A stretch of DNA of 64,000 bases from Palsa-504 sp050011155 (GCA_050011155.1 JBEKJP010000004.1:62001-126000), one strand, 5' to 3'. Counted from the first letter of the stretch, positions 8,818 to 17,837 are shown. Program-made: numbers and translations. The notes: generated from the sequence alone by a model not told the origin.

Positions 8818-9665
8818 TCGACGGCCTGGCGGTCATCGACGCCCACATGCACGTTCCCCGGCTGAGCACGGTGTCGCCGGCCTGGATGAAGTGGGCGGAG
8901 GACTTCGGCCAGGACTCGCCCTGGCGCGGCGTATTCGATCCGGACGGCGTCCCGGTCCCGGCCCGGTTCGCCGCCCTGCTCGACGCCGAAGGCGTCGACG
9001 CCGCCCTGCTGTTCGCCGAGTACAGCCCGCGGGCCACCGGGATCCAGCCGGTCGAGGACCTGCTGCCGCTGATCGCGCATGACCCGGCCCGGTTCCGCCT
9101 GGTCGCCAACGTGAACCCGGACGTGCACGCCGACCCGGCCGCGGCGGCCGCCCGCCAGCTCGACCTCGGCGCCGTCGCGGTCAAGCTGCACCCGGTGCAC
9201 GGCGCCTTTCGGCCGGACCACCCGGCCCTGCGCGCGGTGTACGAGCTGTGCGCCGAACGCGACGTGCCGGTGATCACGCACACCGGTGGCAGCATCTTCC
9301 CGGGCTCCGAGCCGTCCGTAGGCGACCCCGGGCTGATGCGCCAGGTGATCGCCGACTTCCCCGGCGTGACGTTCGTGCTGGCCCACGGTGGCCGTGGCCA
9401 GTGGTACAACCAAGCCGCCGAGATGGCGCTGACCTGTGACAACGTCTGGCTCGACCTGGCCGGCCTGCCGCCGAAGCGGCTGCCTGACTACTACGCCGCC
9501 TTCGACCTGCCCGCGCTGGCCCGCAAGTGGATCTTCGGCACCGACTGGCCCGGCGTCCCCGGCATCGCCAGGAACGCCCGCGCCATCGCCGCCCTCGGCC
9601 TGCCCCCCGACACCCTGGCAGGCGTCCTATCCGGCCACGCCACCCACGTCTACCTGCACGCCTAG
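8814..9665 (+). CDS. Amidohydrolase (amidohydrolase 2 / metal-dependent TIM barrel)
   Basis: The product is 283 aa. Metal-ligand landmarks of the amidohydrolase_2 family are present in order: VIDAHMH, VKLHPVHGAF, ITHTGG, LAHGGRGQW and FGTDWPG. Members hydrolyse or decarboxylate small acids (ACMSD-like) or lactones, and the substrate cannot be inferred. The ATG at 8814 overlaps the carbonic-anhydrase-like stop. Confidence 0.85.
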   Translation: MIDGLAVIDAHMHVPRLSTVSPAWMKWAEDFGQDSPWRGVFDPDGVPVPARFAALLDAEGVDAALLFAEYSPRATGIQPVEDLLPLIAHDPARFRLVANVNPDVHADPAAAAARQLDLGAVAVKLHPVHGAFRPDHPALRAVYELCAERDVPVITHTGGSIFPGSEPSVGDPGLMRQVIADFPGVTFVLAHGGRGQWYNQAAEMALTCDNVWLDLAGLPPKRLPDYYAAFDLPALARKWIFGTDWPGVPGIARNARAIAALGLPPDTLAGVLSGHATHVYLHA

Positions 9666-10280
9666 CCCCAGCCCCTCGGCCGCGCACCAGCGCATCGCCT
9701 CGCGGGTGCCCGATGTCATGATCATGACCAGTTTCGGCCTCTATGTGAGAATTCCGCAGTAAGGTGCGCTTCCGGCGCGGTTCCCGGATGTGGTCTCATG
9801 TCACTCGCGTCACGCGGCCGGGGATCCTTCGGCAGTTTGGGTTGCCATGACGACCTAAACGGACGGAAAAGACGGGCACGTTATTTCGGGATGCCTGCTA
9901 TGCGGCCGTTTCTGGCCACGATCATGAGACGGCCGACAGCGGCGCAGTTGCCAGCACTGAGCTGACAGCCCCACTCGCCTCTGCAGTCACAGTCCTCCCG
10001 TACCGGAACGGCCCGCTCATGATCTCGAGAGTCCTGCCCCCGAACCGGGGGCGAGCGTCTTCACGATCATGGAATCGTGACCTGGAAGGCTTAGTGGTGA
10101 GGCCTCAGCGACTGGTGGGACAGCTACCGCGGTACCGGGATCATGATCGCGGGCAGTTTCGGTCGAAAATCAGCCCTAACTGCCCGCGATCATGAAATAG
10201 CGGCGCCGACCCCGCGCTGGCAACCTCACTCGCCGCCGCAGTTGCGCACCCACGGGCGTGCCTGCCGCGCGAAGCGCGCC
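9666..10280. other. 615-bp non-coding gap rich in GATCATGA palindromes
   Basis: No credible gene is seen. The stretch carries repeated CATGATC/GATCATG words: a 14-nt perfect palindrome at 9715-9728 (GTCATGATCATGAC), CGATCATGAG near 9919, TCATGATCTCG near 10018, CGATCATGGA near 10062, and the long hairpin at 10141-10195. The word CAGTTTCGG(C/T)C recurs near 9730 and inside the hairpin. Confidence 0.6.
10141..10195. repeat. 18-bp perfect inverted repeat (TCATGATCGCG family)
   Basis: The left arm 10141-10158 (TCATGATCGCGGGCAGTT) is exactly complementary to the right arm 10178-10195, with a 19-nt loop. The tip sequence TCATGATCGCG recurs in a second hairpin at 25274-25333. It may be a REP-like dispersed palindrome. 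It could also act as a terminator for the gene at 10281-11072, although it has no T tract. Confidence 0.8.
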
Positions 10281-11072
10281 TCAGCCGGCCAGGCTGGTTG
10301 TTTCCGCGTCGGAGTCGTCCGGGCTATCGGCCGCTTCGCCCGCTCCGGCCGCCTCGGCCGCTTCGGCCGCGTTGAGCAGCCGCTGCAGCAGCACGACCTC
10401 GCTGCTGTCCAGGCCGGTGCTGACGGGCAGCTTGCGGACCCGTTCGGCGGCTAGGGCCAGCGAGTGCTGGGCCGCCCTCAGCTGCTCCCGGAGCCGGACG
10501 TTCTCCTCGGCCAGCTTGCCGTGCTTGGTCCAGGCCGTGGCCAGCTCGTACTCCAGGCCGGTGACCGTCTGCTGCAGCTCGGAAGGACCCGGCTGGCTCG
10601 CTTCCGGGTCGGTCGCGCCCAGCCGTCTGACCACCTGGACGAGCAGCCGCCGGGCGAGTTCGTCGTAGTCGAAGCCGGCCGTACCCGGCGCGGGGATCCC
10701 GCCCGCGCCCGCGATTCCCGCCGCGCCAGCCACCCCACGGGACAGTTGCCCGGGCATCCGGACCGGGCCACCCGGGCCACCCGGGCCACCCGGACTACCC
10801 GGGCCACCCGGCCCGGCGATGGCCACCGGTCCCAGCCTGATCCGGTATGTCCGCTTGCCCCGCACCTCGCGCTCGATCAATCCCGAACGTTCCATCCCGG
10901 ACAGCAGCTGTGCGAACGCCACGCTTGACCCCGGGTAGCCAACCGCCGCGGCGAGCCGCGTGCTGGCCATCCCGTTGGCGTCGAAAAGCTCGCTGACCTC
11001 GGTCAGGTACGAGATGATGTGCTCACGTGTTCCTACGGCCCTCTTTCTGGCCGTCTTTCTCCCGACCCCCAC
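10281..11072 (-). CDS. Winged-helix protein with collagen-like linker and C-terminal coiled coil
   Basis: Residues about 1-65 (TREHIISYLTEV, LLSGMERSGLIEREVRGKRTYRI) look like a winged helix-turn-helix. Next comes a Gly-Pro-Gly/Ser linker encoded by five near-identical 9-nt units (GGGCCACCC and variants, 10765-10809), then a charged C-terminal half (LRLREQLRAAQHSLALAAERV type heptads) that should form a coiled coil, and an Ala/Glu/Asp tail. I chose GTG at 11070-11072 because GGAGAGG lies 8 nt upstream. A TTG at 11097-11099 would add nine residues. It is probably a DNA-binding regulator that oligomerises through the coil. I do not recognise a named family, and the target is unknown. Confidence 0.65.
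   Translation of the reverse strand: MGVGRKTARKRAVGTREHIISYLTEVSELFDANGMASTRLAAAVGYPGSSVAFAQLLSGMERSGLIEREVRGKRTYRIRLGPVAIAGPGGPGSPGGPGGPGGPVRMPGQLSRGVAGAAGIAGAGGIPAPGTAGFDYDELARRLLVQVVRRLGATDPEASQPGPSELQQTVTGLEYELATAWTKHGKLAEENVRLREQLRAAQHSLALAAERVRKLPVSTGLDSSEVVLLQRLLNAAEAAEAAGAGEAADSPDDSDAETTSLAG
10765..10809. repeat. Tandem 9-nt repeat encoding Gly-Gly-Pro units
   Basis: Five consecutive 9-nt units, four GGGCCACCC and one GGACTACCC, encode the collagen-like linker of the winged-helix protein. Copy number is likely to vary between strains by slippage. Confidence 0.8.
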
Positions 11073-11384
11073 GGCAGCACCTCTCCCCACCCATGGCAAT
11101 CATGCCTGCCGACGACCTCATGATAGTACGACCGCCTCCTTAGCAGCAGGGATAGCTTTTGCCCGACCGGGTCCGCGCAGATAACAGTTGGATCCCAATC
11201 ACGTCGCGTGGGGTGCTATGAGGTTCGGCGGACCGGCGCGGCGGGAGATGAGGGCTGGACAGCTAACGTACGATCGAAGGGCAGTCGCCGTACCTGCGTC
11301 AACGCTGACGAGCCGAAACCAGTCGTCGGTTGTACACGTTGTTCTTGATATCCGTACACACCGCACCTAGTAAGACGACAGCAC
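11073..11384. other. Divergent intergenic region
   Basis: It separates the minus-strand winged-helix gene from the plus-strand DMT transporter and should hold both promoters. Two GTACAC words lie at about 11333-11338 and 11354-11359. I see no clear operator or RNA structure. Confidence 0.4.
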
Positions 11385-12467
11385 GTGGACCTGGATGTGG
11401 ACTACGCGACCACGCTCGTCGCGGCGCTCCTGCTCGGCATCGGTTTCGTGCTGCAGCAGTACGCCGCCCGGCAGGAGCCCGAGTGCCGCTTCCTGAGCCC
11501 GCGCATCCTGACCGACCTGCTGCGCAAGCCCCGGTGGCTGGCGGGCATCGCGTGCATGGTGGCCGGGCAGCTGCTCGCCGCCTGGTCCATCGGTCACGCC
11601 GCGCTGACGCTGGTGGAGCCGCTGCTCACCACCTACCTGCTGTTCGCGCTGCTCCTGGCGGTCCCGATGGCGAAGCAGGCGGTGCGCTGGACCGAGGTGG
11701 TCGGCGCGCTGGTCCTGTGCGCGGGCGTGACCCTGCTGTCGCTGTCCCGGTCCACCAAGCCCATTGGCCTGTCGGTCGGCTCGTTCTCGCACTGGCCCGC
11801 GGCCGCGATCATCGCCGGGGTCGCTTACGCCGCGGTGGTGACCGGGATGTCCCGGCGAGGACCGTCCCGCGCCACCCTGACCGGCCTGGGGGCGGGGCTG
11901 GTCTTCGGCATCCAGGACGCGCTGACCCGGCAGACGCTGGAGCTCCTGCAGGGGCACCCGGTGACCGTCCTGTTCACCAACTGGGCGCCGTACTGCCTGC
12001 TCGGCGCCGGGATCGTCGGTCTCTGGCTGATGCAGAACGCGTTCAGCGCCGGCCCGCTGCGCTGCTCGCTGCCCGCCATCGCGGCGGGCGAACCGGTCGC
12101 CGGCATCGCCCTCGGGATCGTGGTGTTCGGTGACCGGATCCAGATCTCCGCCGGTCAGCTCGCGATCGAAGCCGGCGGCATCGCCGCCCTGATCGTGGGG
12201 GTGGTAACGGTCGCGCGCTCGTCCGCGTTCAGCGGGCTGCGCAAGATCACCGAGGTCATCGATCATGCCCACCGCCACGAAGCCCCGCACGCCACCCCGG
12301 TAGAGCTGAACGGCCAGCACCCCGAGCCGGACGGCCAGCACCCCGAGCCGGACGGCCAGCACCCCGAGCCGAACCTAGGCCAAGCCACCCCGCTCGACGC
12401 CAGGCACCTGCGCCGCGCGCACCCGCGCCCGCTTCACGGCCCCGCCTCCGGCGAGGGAGGCGGCTGA
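11385..12467 (+). CDS. DMT-superfamily (EamA-like) membrane transporter
   Basis: The product is 360 aa with about nine or ten hydrophobic segments in the first 280 residues (for example TTLVAALLLGIGFVLQQYA, LLTTYLLFALLLAVPM, IAALIVGVVTVARSS). This fits the drug/metabolite transporter fold as in actinobacterial DMT proteins of unknown cargo. The start is GTG at 11385. The hydrophilic C-terminal tail contains three perfect 7-residue repeats (GQHPEPD) from a 21-nt tandem repeat, so the tail is probably cytoplasmic and variable. The 3' end overlaps the convergent CtaG-like gene by 34 bp. Confidence 0.8.
   Translation: MDLDVDYATTLVAALLLGIGFVLQQYAARQEPECRFLSPRILTDLLRKPRWLAGIACMVAGQLLAAWSIGHAALTLVEPLLTTYLLFALLLAVPMAKQAVRWTEVVGALVLCAGVTLLSLSRSTKPIGLSVGSFSHWPAAAIIAGVAYAAVVTGMSRRGPSRATLTGLGAGLVFGIQDALTRQTLELLQGHPVTVLFTNWAPYCLLGAGIVGLWLMQNAFSAGPLRCSLPAIAAGEPVAGIALGIVVFGDRIQISAGQLAIEAGGIAALIVGVVTVARSSAFSGLRKITEVIDHAHRHEAPHATPVELNGQHPEPDGQHPEPDGQHPEPNLGQATPLDARHLRRAHPRPLHGPASGEGGG
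12311..12373. repeat. 21-nt tandem repeat, three copies
   Basis: Three consecutive copies of a 21-nt unit beginning CGGCCAGCACCCCGAGCC (12311, 12332, 12353) lie inside the transporter's C-terminal tail. The last copy ends GGA>GAA. Confidence 0.85.
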
Positions 12468-13387
12468 GCCCTCAGCTCGGCCAGCGCTCCCGGCTGTTCC
12501 CAGGCCCAGGACCCCGGCCGGCCGGGACCCCGGTTCAGGATCTTGTCCACCGCCGCGCTCATGCTGCCCTCCGCGGCCACCATCCGCCGGACGATCACGA
12601 CCATCGACGGCATGGCCCAGAAGTCGCCGCACACCCACAAGATGGCCGCGCCGATCTGCTGGTCCGCGAACGGCGGCAGCGTGACGCCGGGAATCCCGGC
12701 GTAGACCGGGTACACCGATCCCTGCACGAAGATGCTCAGCGTCATGGCCAGGCCGATCATGACCAGGTTGGTACCGAGCAGCGCGCCCGCCTGGGACAGC
12801 AGCGGCATCCGGCGGCGGAACGGCGGCGACGGGATGAACTGCAGCCAGAACAGCACCCCGGTCCCGAACATGGTGCCGTGCATCAGCCAGATATGCACGG
12901 CCTGGTTCCGCTCGGCCAGGTCGAAGGGGCCGGGCAGGTGCCAGACGATCATCGCCGCGTTGAACAGGGCCACCGAGACCCACGGCCGCAGCAGCCATCC
13001 GCCCAGCGCTCGCAGCGGCCGGGACCAGGCGCCCGCCAGCACGCCGCGGGTCACGCTCCGCCCGGCCCGGCCCGGCAGCACCGCCAGCAGCGGCTGCCAC
13101 GGCGCGCCCGCCACGATCAGCGACGGCGCGGCGAACATCAGCAGCAGGTGCTGGATCATGTGCATGAAGAAGTAGTCGTCGGCCCAGTAGTCGACCGGCG
13201 ACTCCACCGCGAGCAGCAGCACCACGAGGCCGCCGTAGAACCACAGCGACCGCAGCCTCCGTTCGCGGGTGCGGTCCGGCCGCGACCGGCGGGCCAGCCG
13301 TCGCAGCCCGGCCTCGTTTCCCCCGGCCAGCACCAGGGCCAGCACGAGAAACGGGTCAAACGACCAGTGCCCGGTCAGGTAACTCAT
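12434..13387 (-). CDS. ctaG: Cytochrome c oxidase assembly protein (caa3-type CtaG)
   Basis: The product is 317 aa from ATG at 13385-13387, with about seven membrane segments. HMIQHLLLMFAAPSLIVAGAPW and WHLPGPFDLA with HIWLMHGTMFGTGVLFW are the family's His-rich membrane motifs, thought to bind copper delivered to the CuB centre. The gene is last in a minus-strand unit after the lipoprotein and the SCO-domain protein, which supports a copper-centre assembly role. A longer open frame upstream of the ATG is Arg-rich and is the antisense shadow of the lipoprotein gene. Confidence 0.87.
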   Translation of the reverse strand: MSYLTGHWSFDPFLVLALVLAGGNEAGLRRLARRSRPDRTRERRLRSLWFYGGLVVLLLAVESPVDYWADDYFFMHMIQHLLLMFAAPSLIVAGAPWQPLLAVLPGRAGRSVTRGVLAGAWSRPLRALGGWLLRPWVSVALFNAAMIVWHLPGPFDLAERNQAVHIWLMHGTMFGTGVLFWLQFIPSPPFRRRMPLLSQAGALLGTNLVMIGLAMTLSIFVQGSVYPVYAGIPGVTLPPFADQQIGAAILWVCGDFWAMPSMVVIVRRMVAAEGSMSAAVDKILNRGPGRPGSWAWEQPGALAELRAQPPPSPEAGP

Positions 13388-13401
13388 GCTCGACCTCCCC
13401 G

Positions 13402-14565
13402 CTATCCCGAGGACCCGTACTGGATCGGGACGGTGAGCTGCTGGGACTTCACCCAGGACCGCCCGTCGAGCCGCCAGACCGTCAGCCGCGACCCGCCCAC
13501 CGCCAGCGCCTCGTACCCGCCGCCAGTGGCCGGCGCGAGAACCTGAGTACCAGCCGGAACCGAAGGCAAGGCCTGCCACGGATGCCCCGCTCCGCCGATG
13601 CTCTCGGCCCGGCCGCCGCCGAGCAGCAGCCACGCGCTTCCGCCGCCACCGAACCCGAAGGCGCGCACGACGCTCGCCGCGACCGGAGCCGAGACCGTCC
13701 AGCGCGTCCCTTCGCGCCACGCCGCGAGCACGCTGCCCCCGGCGACCAGCAGCGCCACGTTCCCGCCCGGGTCGGCGGCCAGCCCGAACACCCGGGCCGG
13801 GCTCCGGTCAAGCGAGCCGGGCAGCGCCAGGCCGGCCGACCGCCAGGTACCGCCGGCGTCGGTGAAAACCCCGGCCACACCCGGCCGCGCACAGCCGCCG
13901 GCCGCGACCGGGTTTCCATCCGGACCGAACGACGCCGCCATCACGCCCGTCAGCCCGCAGGCGAGCCCCGGTACGGAGGCCGCCAGGGCCTTCACCGTGG
14001 TCAGCGTCGCCCACTGCCCGCTGGCAGCCGCACCCGCCGACGGAGCCGCCTCGATCGTGCCGTTCCGCAGCACCGCGAGCAGGCGCCCGGACGGGCCGAC
14101 CGCGATCGCTCCGGGGGTGTCGGCCAGTCCGGCCCCGAGCAGCCCGGGCGTCCACTTCCGGCCGGCGTCGGTGCTGGTGGCCAGCGGCGAGAAGACCAGG
14201 TTCTGGCTCGGGCGGACGCCCACGACCAGCGCGCCGCCGCCGCCCGCCGCCACCAGCCCGCCGTTGTCGGCCACGCCGGGCGGGGTGACCAGCGACCAGC
14301 CGCTCGTGCCCGCGGGACGCACGAACAGCTGCCAGAAGGCATCGTCGGTCGCGGCCGCGCCGCCCATGACCGCGACGGCCCAGGTGCCCTGCCCGGTGAC
14401 CAGCGAGGTGCTCAGCGGCACCGCCGGCGGGGCCGGGGTGGGCGCGCTGACCGGGGCGGATGACGTCCCGCAGGCCGCCGTCACGGCCACACCGGCCAGC
14501 GTCAGCAGGGTCCGGCCGAGCCGGGCCCGGGCCAACAGCGCATGACCGGCCGGCCGGCCGGTCAT
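13402..14565 (-). CDS. Putative lipoprotein with BNR/propeller-like repeats
   Basis: The product is 387 aa. The N-terminus has Arg, a hydrophobic stretch and the lipobox VTAAC (signal peptidase II), followed by an Ala/Pro/Ser/Thr linker. The body has repeats of the type STDAGRKWTPGLL, VFTDAGGTWRSAGLAL and GHPWQALPS, which resemble BNR/sialidase-like or photosystem II Hcf136-like propeller blades. It overlaps the upstream SCO-fusion stop (ATGA, 14562-14565) and lies 14 bp before ctaG. An extracytoplasmic helper in respiratory-complex assembly is an inference from the operon. Confidence 0.75.
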   Translation of the reverse strand: MTGRPAGHALLARARLGRTLLTLAGVAVTAACGTSSAPVSAPTPAPPAVPLSTSLVTGQGTWAVAVMGGAAATDDAFWQLFVRPAGTSGWSLVTPPGVADNGGLVAAGGGGALVVGVRPSQNLVFSPLATSTDAGRKWTPGLLGAGLADTPGAIAVGPSGRLLAVLRNGTIEAAPSAGAAASGQWATLTTVKALAASVPGLACGLTGVMAASFGPDGNPVAAGGCARPGVAGVFTDAGGTWRSAGLALPGSLDRSPARVFGLAADPGGNVALLVAGGSVLAAWREGTRWTVSAPVAASVVRAFGFGGGGSAWLLLGGGRAESIGGAGHPWQALPSVPAGTQVLAPATGGGYEALAVGGSRLTVWRLDGRSWVKSQQLTVPIQYGSSG

Positions 14566-16310
14566 GCGTGCCCCAGGGCCTGGCGGGCGTACTGGCTGAG
14601 CAGCACGGCGAACGAGGACTGGGTGCCGCTGGTGGCGGGACCGGGGTCGGCGCCCACCTCCCGGCGGATGTTCCCGGCCGGGTCGATGACCACGGCCAGG
14701 TCGTTGTGCGCGGCCATGGCGCCGGCCGGCAGGTTCTCTACCTCGACGCCGTAGTGCTGCCAGACCAGGCCCAGCTGGCGGGGCGAGCCGGTCAGGTACA
14801 GCCAGTTCGGCACCGAGGTCAGCCCTTCCTGGCGGTCGAAGGCCTGGGTGAAGGCGACCGAGCGGTAGACCGGGTTGGCCACCACGGCGACCAGCTCGAC
14901 GTGGGTGTCCTGCGCGCCCAGCATCCGCCCGGTCTGCTTGAGCTCCTGCGCGATGACCGGGCAGTCGGTGGTGCACACCGGGTCGAGGAAGGTCATCAGC
15001 ACGACCTTGCCGCGCAGGCTGGCCAGCGACACCGGCCGCCCGGCCTGGTCGGTGAGCGTGAAGCCGGGCGCGGGCAGGTCCATGCTGGCGCTGTCCCCGG
15101 CCAGGGCCAGGGCCAGGATCGGGTCCGCGGTCCGGTCCGCCGCGGCCGCGGCCATCGGCGCCGTCCCGAGCAAGACGACCGCCGCCGCCCCCGCCGCCGC
15201 GGCCGGCCGCCACCGCACGCGGCTGGCCGCGACGGTCTGCTGCGACGCGGGGGAGAGGGCGAGGTAACCGGCCGAGAACAGCAGCGCCAGCGGGATCATG
15301 CTGTTCGGATCGGTGCCGAGCCCGCCCAGGAAGCCCAGGTCCTGCACCAGCACCCAGACGGCGAGGCCGAAGGCGAGCCCGAACCAGACCGCGTACCTGA
15401 CCGGCCGGGCCCGGCCGGTCAGGAAGGCCAGGCCCATGGCCGCCAGCGCGATCACCACGAACAGGTTGACGGCGAAGCCGTTCCCGGCGGCGACCGACCC
15501 GAACGCGTTGAGCAGGGCCGAAAGGAAGTGCGGCTGCGGGGTGGCGGCCATCTCGCGGACCATCGCGGCGAGCGGACCCGGCTGCCCGTGCCCCGTACCC
15601 GACCAGAAACCGCGTCCCGGCCAGGCCTGGAGCACCGCCATCCCGACGAAGAACACGCCGATCCCGGCCAGCAGCCGCCGCCCGAAGGCAGGGCCGCGCC
15701 AGGCGTGCTCGGGGAGCGCGATCAGCGCGCCGGCCGCCACGTAGAACAAGACCCCGCCGGGCGCGCCCGTCAGCCAGCTCAGGCCAGGCGCGAATATCCC
15801 GCCGAACGACTCCCCGAACACCCATACGATCAGGCCCCAGCCCACGCTGGCCGCCCCCGCCAGCCTGGACCAGGCGCCGTGGTCGGCGGCGATGAGCCAG
15901 GCGCCGATGCCGACCTGGATCCACACGCTGGCGGCGGCGGCCTGGACCGGGTGATAGGACCAGGCCGTCCCGCCCCAGTTGACCAGGTGCTGGACCCAGG
16001 CCGGGGAGGCGGCCGCGGTCGGCCCGATGACCTGCGTGGCCAGTCCGCCCGCCATCTTCGGCTGCGCCTGCAGGAGCCCGTCGAAGATCCACAGCAGCCC
16101 GAAGCCGGTGCGGAGCAGCCGCCGCCCGCGCGGCTCAGCGCTGCTCGTCACCACCGAAGCACCAGCCGACCAGACCCGGACCGTGGCCCACGCGAGCCCG
16201 AGGAACACGATGATGATCAGGGCGATCGCGCCCTGGTGGAGCAGGGCAGACCTGAACGCGGCGACCAGGACGGGGTCGCTGGGGCTCAGGCCCGAGTTCA
16301 TGCCGGGCAC
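14562..16310 (-). CDS. Polytopic membrane protein fused to a C-terminal SCO1/SenC thioredoxin-like domain
   Basis: The product is 582 aa. Residues about 1-400 carry around ten hydrophobic segments and resemble DoxX-like integral membrane proteins. Residues 410-582 form a SCO1/SenC domain, with the copper-binding Cys pair VCTTDC (Cys446/Cys450) and a downstream His (AAHNDLAVV, His535) in the position of the third SCO ligand. SCO proteins deliver copper to the CuA site of cytochrome oxidase. The gene heads a coupled unit with a lipoprotein and ctaG. Stand-alone SCO proteins are usually about 200 aa with one anchor, so the long membrane part is unusual. Confidence 0.82.
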   Translation of the reverse strand: MPGMNSGLSPSDPVLVAAFRSALLHQGAIALIIIVFLGLAWATVRVWSAGASVVTSSAEPRGRRLLRTGFGLLWIFDGLLQAQPKMAGGLATQVIGPTAAASPAWVQHLVNWGGTAWSYHPVQAAAASVWIQVGIGAWLIAADHGAWSRLAGAASVGWGLIVWVFGESFGGIFAPGLSWLTGAPGGVLFYVAAGALIALPEHAWRGPAFGRRLLAGIGVFFVGMAVLQAWPGRGFWSGTGHGQPGPLAAMVREMAATPQPHFLSALLNAFGSVAAGNGFAVNLFVVIALAAMGLAFLTGRARPVRYAVWFGLAFGLAVWVLVQDLGFLGGLGTDPNSMIPLALLFSAGYLALSPASQQTVAASRVRWRPAAAAGAAAVVLLGTAPMAAAAADRTADPILALALAGDSASMDLPAPGFTLTDQAGRPVSLASLRGKVVLMTFLDPVCTTDCPVIAQELKQTGRMLGAQDTHVELVAVVANPVYRSVAFTQAFDRQEGLTSVPNWLYLTGSPRQLGLVWQHYGVEVENLPAGAMAAHNDLAVVIDPAGNIRREVGADPGPATSGTQSSFAVLLSQYARQALGHA

Positions 16311-16403
16311 CGGATCCGGCTCCTCTCCTCGCCCACTCTCGGTAGCAGGGTAGTGCGTCCCGCGGCGTCGGCGCGCTAGCCCGGAGCGAATATGAGCAAG
16401 ATG

Positions 16404-17711
16404 TCATGCCGTCTCGGCGGGCTGCCAGCGGGTGCCTTCCGGCGTGTCGCTGATGTCGAGCCCGGCCCCGGCCAGGGCGTCCCTGATGGCGTCGGCGGCG
16501 GCGAAGTCGCCCGCGCCGCGCAGCGTGGCCCGCAGCGCCAGCAGCGGTTCGACGGCTGGCCGGAGCCGGTCCCTGGGATCGGCCAGCCCGTCCCTGGCCG
16601 CCCGTCCGAGCCGCCCGATCAGGTCGCGCAGCAGCGCCCGGGCCTGCTCGGTGCCCTGGTCCTCGTCCATGTCCGCTTCCCACGCGGTGATGGCGGTCTC
16701 GAGCTCCAGGATCGCGCCGACCATCGCGTCCGCGTCCCGCTGACCCGAGGCGGAACCGAAACGCCGTTCGGCCGCCGTTATGAGCTCCGGCAGCGGCAGG
16801 TCCGCTTCCCCGGATCCAGCCGCCGGCCCCAGCCCGCCGTCCGTCCCTGGCCGGCCCCGCACCAGATCACCCCGGACCAGCTCGCGCAGTTCCGCCACGG
16901 ACAGCCGGCTGCCCGGCGGCAGCACCACGTCGTCCCCGGACCGCCGGATGGTCACGCCGCCCCGGCCGCGGATCTCGATCTCCTCGTCGCGCAGGTCGAC
17001 CAGCATCGCGGTGTGCTCGTCCACGCCCAGCACGGCGGCGCCGGCCGGCAGTCCGCGCTCCATCTCGGCCAGCCTGCGCTGGCCGAGATAGCAGTACCTG
17101 GTGTCGTAGCGGCCGCCTTCGGCGTTGTCGTAGTGCGGGATCAGCGCCACGTTGAGGCCGAGCGCGCCGAGCAGGTCGAGCCCGGGCAGCCAGCGCGGCG
17201 CGCCGCCCGCCTTGTAGATCTCGTAGACCGGGACGGCGAAGCGGCCCGCGGTGGCGGCGGCCGCCGAAGCCAGCACGGTCAGCCCGTCGCCGGCCAGGAC
17301 GCGGTCCCGCAGCCCGGCCGCGACCGGGCCGGCCTGCCAGTGCGCCAGCGCGTAGGAGGGGCTCCCGGGCCCGGCGAACACCCAGTCCGCGGCCCTGATG
17401 GCCGCCGCCTGCCGCGCCTCGTCCTCGGGGTCCGGCGGAATGAGCGGCGGCGCCATCCCGGCGTCCGCGTCCGGGCTGGTGCCGGCGGCCACGCGCACCC
17501 GCAGGCCCACGCTGTCCGCGAAGTAGCGTTCGGTCCGGGCCGAGACGTCGGCGGCGTTCTCCTGGAAGGCGTACGGGGTGGCGAGCACCGTCGCCCGCGG
17601 GCGGCCAAGTCCCAGCCGCCCGACGAGCGCCCGGTGCACCGTGACCATCGTCGGGCTGGTCTCGCCGGACCCGATGATGGCCAGGACGCGGCAGCGAGGG
17701 TACTGCGCCAT
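16404..17711 (-). CDS. S51/cyanophycinase-like (type 1 GATase-like) protein with a CysRS C-terminal-type domain
   Basis: The product is 435 aa. Residues about 1-260 match the type-1 glutamine-amidotransferase-like/peptidase S51 group (IIGSGETSPTMV, FAGPGSPSYALAHW, VPVYEIYKAG, AAVLGVDEHTAML). The nucleophile elbow reads LASAAAAT instead of the canonical GxSAG, so peptidase activity is doubtful. The last 50 residues (DFAAADAIRDALAGAGLDI then DTPEGTRWQ) strongly resemble the C-terminal tRNA-contacting domain of cysteinyl-tRNA synthetase. The gene is monocistronic on the minus strand. It is easily misannotated as CysS, but no HIGH or KMSKS motif is present. Confidence 0.8.
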   Translation of the reverse strand: MAQYPRCRVLAIIGSGETSPTMVTVHRALVGRLGLGRPRATVLATPYAFQENAADVSARTERYFADSVGLRVRVAAGTSPDADAGMAPPLIPPDPEDEARQAAAIRAADWVFAGPGSPSYALAHWQAGPVAAGLRDRVLAGDGLTVLASAAAATAGRFAVPVYEIYKAGGAPRWLPGLDLLGALGLNVALIPHYDNAEGGRYDTRYCYLGQRRLAEMERGLPAGAAVLGVDEHTAMLVDLRDEEIEIRGRGGVTIRRSGDDVVLPPGSRLSVAELRELVRGDLVRGRPGTDGGLGPAAGSGEADLPLPELITAAERRFGSASGQRDADAMVGAILELETAITAWEADMDEDQGTEQARALLRDLIGRLGRAARDGLADPRDRLRPAVEPLLALRATLRGAGDFAAADAIRDALAGAGLDISDTPEGTRWQPAETA

Positions 17712-17837
17712 CCCTCACCGACCCCCTCAGATCACGTCGCGCGGCAAGACACCTTGTACTCATACTTACGATGCCACACACGTTTTGGATTAGCCGACCA
17801 CTCAATTTCGGAGAGTAAGTATCCTGTTACCTGGACG

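Noticed and set aside
9666..10280. CRISPR-like array
   Set aside because: GATCATG words recur at irregular spacing and as inverted pairs, not as equal direct repeats with spacers.
14460..16379. 639-codon frame opposite the SCO-fusion gene
   Set aside because: Antisense to a gene with clear domains; low-complexity Arg/Gly/Pro sequence.
16404..17711. Annotation as a full cysteinyl-tRNA synthetase
   Set aside because: Only the tail resembles CysRS; the catalytic HIGH/KMSKS motifs are missing.
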